In this document: one piece after another, positions 61,330 through 64,000 of the stretch
Position numbering within the stretch: position 1 is the stretch's first letter
Layout of the letters: each line of letters opens with the position of its first letter
NCBI RefSeq assembly: GCF_001039355.2
Contig: NW_019773513.1
Location: 366,448 to 430,447, forward strand
Length of the DNA stretch: 64,000 bases
Direction of reading: 5' to 3'
Origin: Lingula anatina
Taxonomy: Eukaryota > Brachiopoda > Lingulata > Lingulida > Lingulidae
Translations under genes and position numbers: made by a program
Notes under the pieces: generated by a model
The model's input: only the letters and a program-made list of their open reading frames with translations
Database searches by the model: none
Told to the model about the DNA's origin: nothing

Positions 61330-63808
61330 GTTGTGTTCAAAGTAAGTCCGTTAGCATGTAACCAGCCAGATTCAATATTTTAGAAGCGTTGGGATAATCA
61401 CCATTTGTGTTAAGCTTTACTCCACTCCGCCTTGGTTTCATAATTTAATGTAGACTCCATAAAGTATATACATTGAATAAGCAGACTAAAAGGGAATCAA
61501 GCCTCAGGTGGATGCGTTAAGTAATGTACAGAACGTAAATGATGGAGGAGTGGTTAACTGGAGGTTGAACCATCATTACATTAAAATTTTATTTATTTAT
61601 TTATTGTTTTGCGTCACAGGGCATTTATAGCTGGTCATACTCCATGATTTATATTGTGCTCAATTACCCCGTTATCGATTCTGTTATTTTCCCGAATCAA
61701 ATATTGTGCCATTTATTTTCCCAAATCAAATATTGTGCCATTTATTATTTATGTATCACACTGAAAATCTTAAGGCACCTCGCGCATAATTTAGGCTAAC
61801 TACTACACAGCTATTACTATAGCTGCAATTAGATGGCTTAGCACATTCTGTGTTATGAACTCTTTGTATAAGTGTATCAGTAGTTTGTTCATGTTTTAAG
61901 CATCATAAGCTTACAGGTGAGAAGTGTATAGCGTAACGATATCGTTTATCGTGTTACATTGTAAGAGCTGTGATATATATGTTACACGTAGTAAACACTC
62001 TAGCGGCCAACAAGAGAACTACATTAAAAGAACTACATTATTACTACATTAAAAGCAAGCGAGTGAGTGTCAAAGGGTGCAGAAACCGCAAAGTGATACG
62101 CACTCTACAGCAGAGATCGAAAAGTCAATAAAAGCGTCAAATTGATTACGGGAAATCGATTACACAATAGCCAAGTCGCATCCCTAATCCCTAATCAGGA
62201 ATGTGTAAAATGCCTATCGTACACCGTTATCTAAAAAAAAAAAAAAAAAAAAACGGGATGGGAGGTGCTACTGATTTAAAGTTTTAAGTATGGCTGCACC
62301 TTACCAGGCGCTGTTGTGACGCTTACTCTTTTTCTAGTCAGTGCGTTAAGTATACTTCCTTACTGTTGTATCAGTTAACAAAATAGGTTAATATTGACTT
62401 TGTACGTGTTTATGTAAGACAACTTTTCTTCCAATTCAACACGCTCAGTCAGTACCAAATGGAAAGCATAATACATGAGGGCATAATATGATTTGTAAGA
62501 CGTTTCAACGCGACGGGAAGGACGCTCAATATGGTAGTTATGGTAGTTATTGTTATGTCTATAATTTAAAGAAATTATCTTTTATAAATATGTAACATTT
62601 AATATATGTATATTTGAAATAAGTGTTGGAAATAAAGCTTTTATGCGCCCCAGTTGACTGTATTTGTCCTTTTCTCTATTGAAATAAATCCGAACATGAA
62701 GCGTAGATGCAACAGTTTCGTATTAAAAAAATTACTCATATTCCTTAATTAAAAAAAAAAAAAAATTAAAAGTAATAATTGTATATTTGATTTTTGTTTA
62801 TTTCCCTTTCATTCCTACTACCGGTATTTTGATTAATGTGATTAATCACAGTCACTATTTAAAATCTGAAATAAGTCAGACGAGTGTGCGAATTTAAACA
62901 TGGTGATTATATATGTGCACTGGGTCTTAGTTGTATGTAACAATAGCGAATTGCAAAGATTGCCTACTCGCTCCAAAATATTAGCAGGCATCAATAGCGG
63001 CAGAGACTGTGGGTTCATGTATATTGTATCAATTTTTCAATCCACTTAAGATCTAAATTCTCAACAGCAGTTGATCGAGCCACCTTGAACAGCGAGTGGC
63101 TCTGCTGTGTATGTGTATAAGCACCCCAATACTATTCAGATGCATCGTCCCTGCTAGATGAATAATCAATCACGGGAGAGGGGAGTAGGGCCTACACTGG
63201 GTTACCCCTCCCCTTCACACCCGCCTTTGCTTCAAAAGCACCCCTATCCCCTTTCTCCCTCCCGAAATAACAGTAAGACAAGTGAAATGAGACAAAACCA
63301 AGATTTGCCATATTGTGTCCTAAGTGTCTACTGCTTTATTTTTATTATTTCACTCATAAATAAATAAACAGATAAATTGGTTTATTAATGAACAAATAAA
63401 TAGTATTATTGTGGACAGAAAAGGAAAGACACTGGGAAAACAGCTATATTATTATGAATTAAATTAAATTTATTTTCAACATGCATGGTACGCGTGTACT
63501 AAAAGGGAGCTTTCATATGAACTAAAAAAGGCTGCATTTTTGTCTGTCTTTTTAGCAGAGCGGGAAAGTTTATCAGTCTGTGTCTTTTTTCTCCATCGTT
63601 TTTTTAACGACAAACTAAGACAGCATTATGCGGTTTTTTATCTTCCTCGTGCACGACAGCGTGATGTCGCTGAACGGATCTAAAAAGAGATTTCAGGCAG
63701 GATTCAAGCTACTGTTGAAACCCGGACGTCCATTAATTAGGCCCCGCGCCGTGGCGTGTACGCTCCCGTTGACCGCTGTTTGCCAGCCTACTAGCTCTCT
63801 TAATAACT
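61330..63808. other. Gene-free interval
   Basis: Poly-A runs lie at about 62233-62253 and 62751-62764, and TTTATT repeats near 61588-61603. No gene is supported. Confidence 0.45.
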
Positions 63809-63810
63809 NT

Positions 63811-64000
63811 AACGTGGATATATCTCAACTGAACCAACCCGCGTACAGCACGGCTGGCGTAGGTCAACACGGCGGCCCACCCATGTGGTTATATCGCAGC
63901 CGAACGGACGTGGATTTGACCGAATGGACGCAGCCGCCTACCCTCCCTCCTCTTCACAGCTCCGACTTCAGTTTCCACGGTGACCACGCTAATGTTAACG
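63811..64000 (+). CDS. Partial second copy of the 59930 gene, cut by the window edge
   Basis: Matches 60553-60742 with about seven substitutions and no gap, so the frame stays open (NVDISQLNQPAYSTAGVGQH, with K to I and LS to PA changes). Homology begins immediately after an N at 63809, with unrelated sequence before it. It is either a tandem paralogue whose 5' part is missing or a second haplotype joined in by the assembler. Confidence 0.7.

Overview
This is eukaryotic nuclear DNA from a marine invertebrate, most likely a lophotrochozoan and perhaps a bivalve mollusc. The grounds are AT-rich sequence, split genes with GT-AG introns, many microsatellites and MITEs, a tRNA-derived SINE, a 5'-truncated LINE and frequent ACATGTAC words. 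The phylum is an inference from repeat style, not from a marker gene. Two single Ns (1276 and 63809) look like assembly joins.

Region 1 (1-31.6 kb) is a tandem array of one small gene family that I do not recognise. I can support eleven copies plus two exon relics. Each intact gene encodes about 125-145 residues: a short Cys-rich N terminus, TM1, an extracellular loop of about 20 residues with one Cys at each end, TM2, a run of Cys, a PPxY motif followed by a Trp, and a C-terminal amphipathic motif (HVIRHVTIG in most copies). Exon 1 ends and exon 2 begins in phase 0, after TM1. Nine copies (A-I) and both relics are on the minus strand; J and K are on the plus strand. Copies B, C, D, E, H, J and K look intact. 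A, F, G and I are damaged, and the relics are at 14.9 and 17.9 kb. D, E and F carry an extra intron of 106-108 bp that starts in a tandem duplication of coding sequence. H/J and I/K are divergent gene pairs within a duplicated 6-7 kb module.

Region 2 (32.4-36.4 kb, minus) holds one two-exon gene for a CD225/dispanin-like membrane protein (relatives of IFITM and PRRT) with an unusual, heavily sequon-bearing C-terminal ectodomain.

Region 3 (36.4-59.9 kb) has no gene that I can support. It is built of mobile-element remnants: several MITE families with clear terminal inverted repeats and target-site duplications, a LINE 3' end, a SINE, inverted-repeat elements rich in AGATCGATC, and simple repeats. 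Some of these families also occur in region 1.

Region 4 (59.9-64 kb) has one long, apparently intronless gene for a disordered protein of 423-454 residues. A 190-bp, nearly identical piece of it reappears at the right edge immediately after an N.

The PPxY proteins and the dispanin may both be membrane adaptors for WW-domain ubiquitin ligases. That link is inference; what the sequence shows is the motifs, the topology and the tandem expansion.
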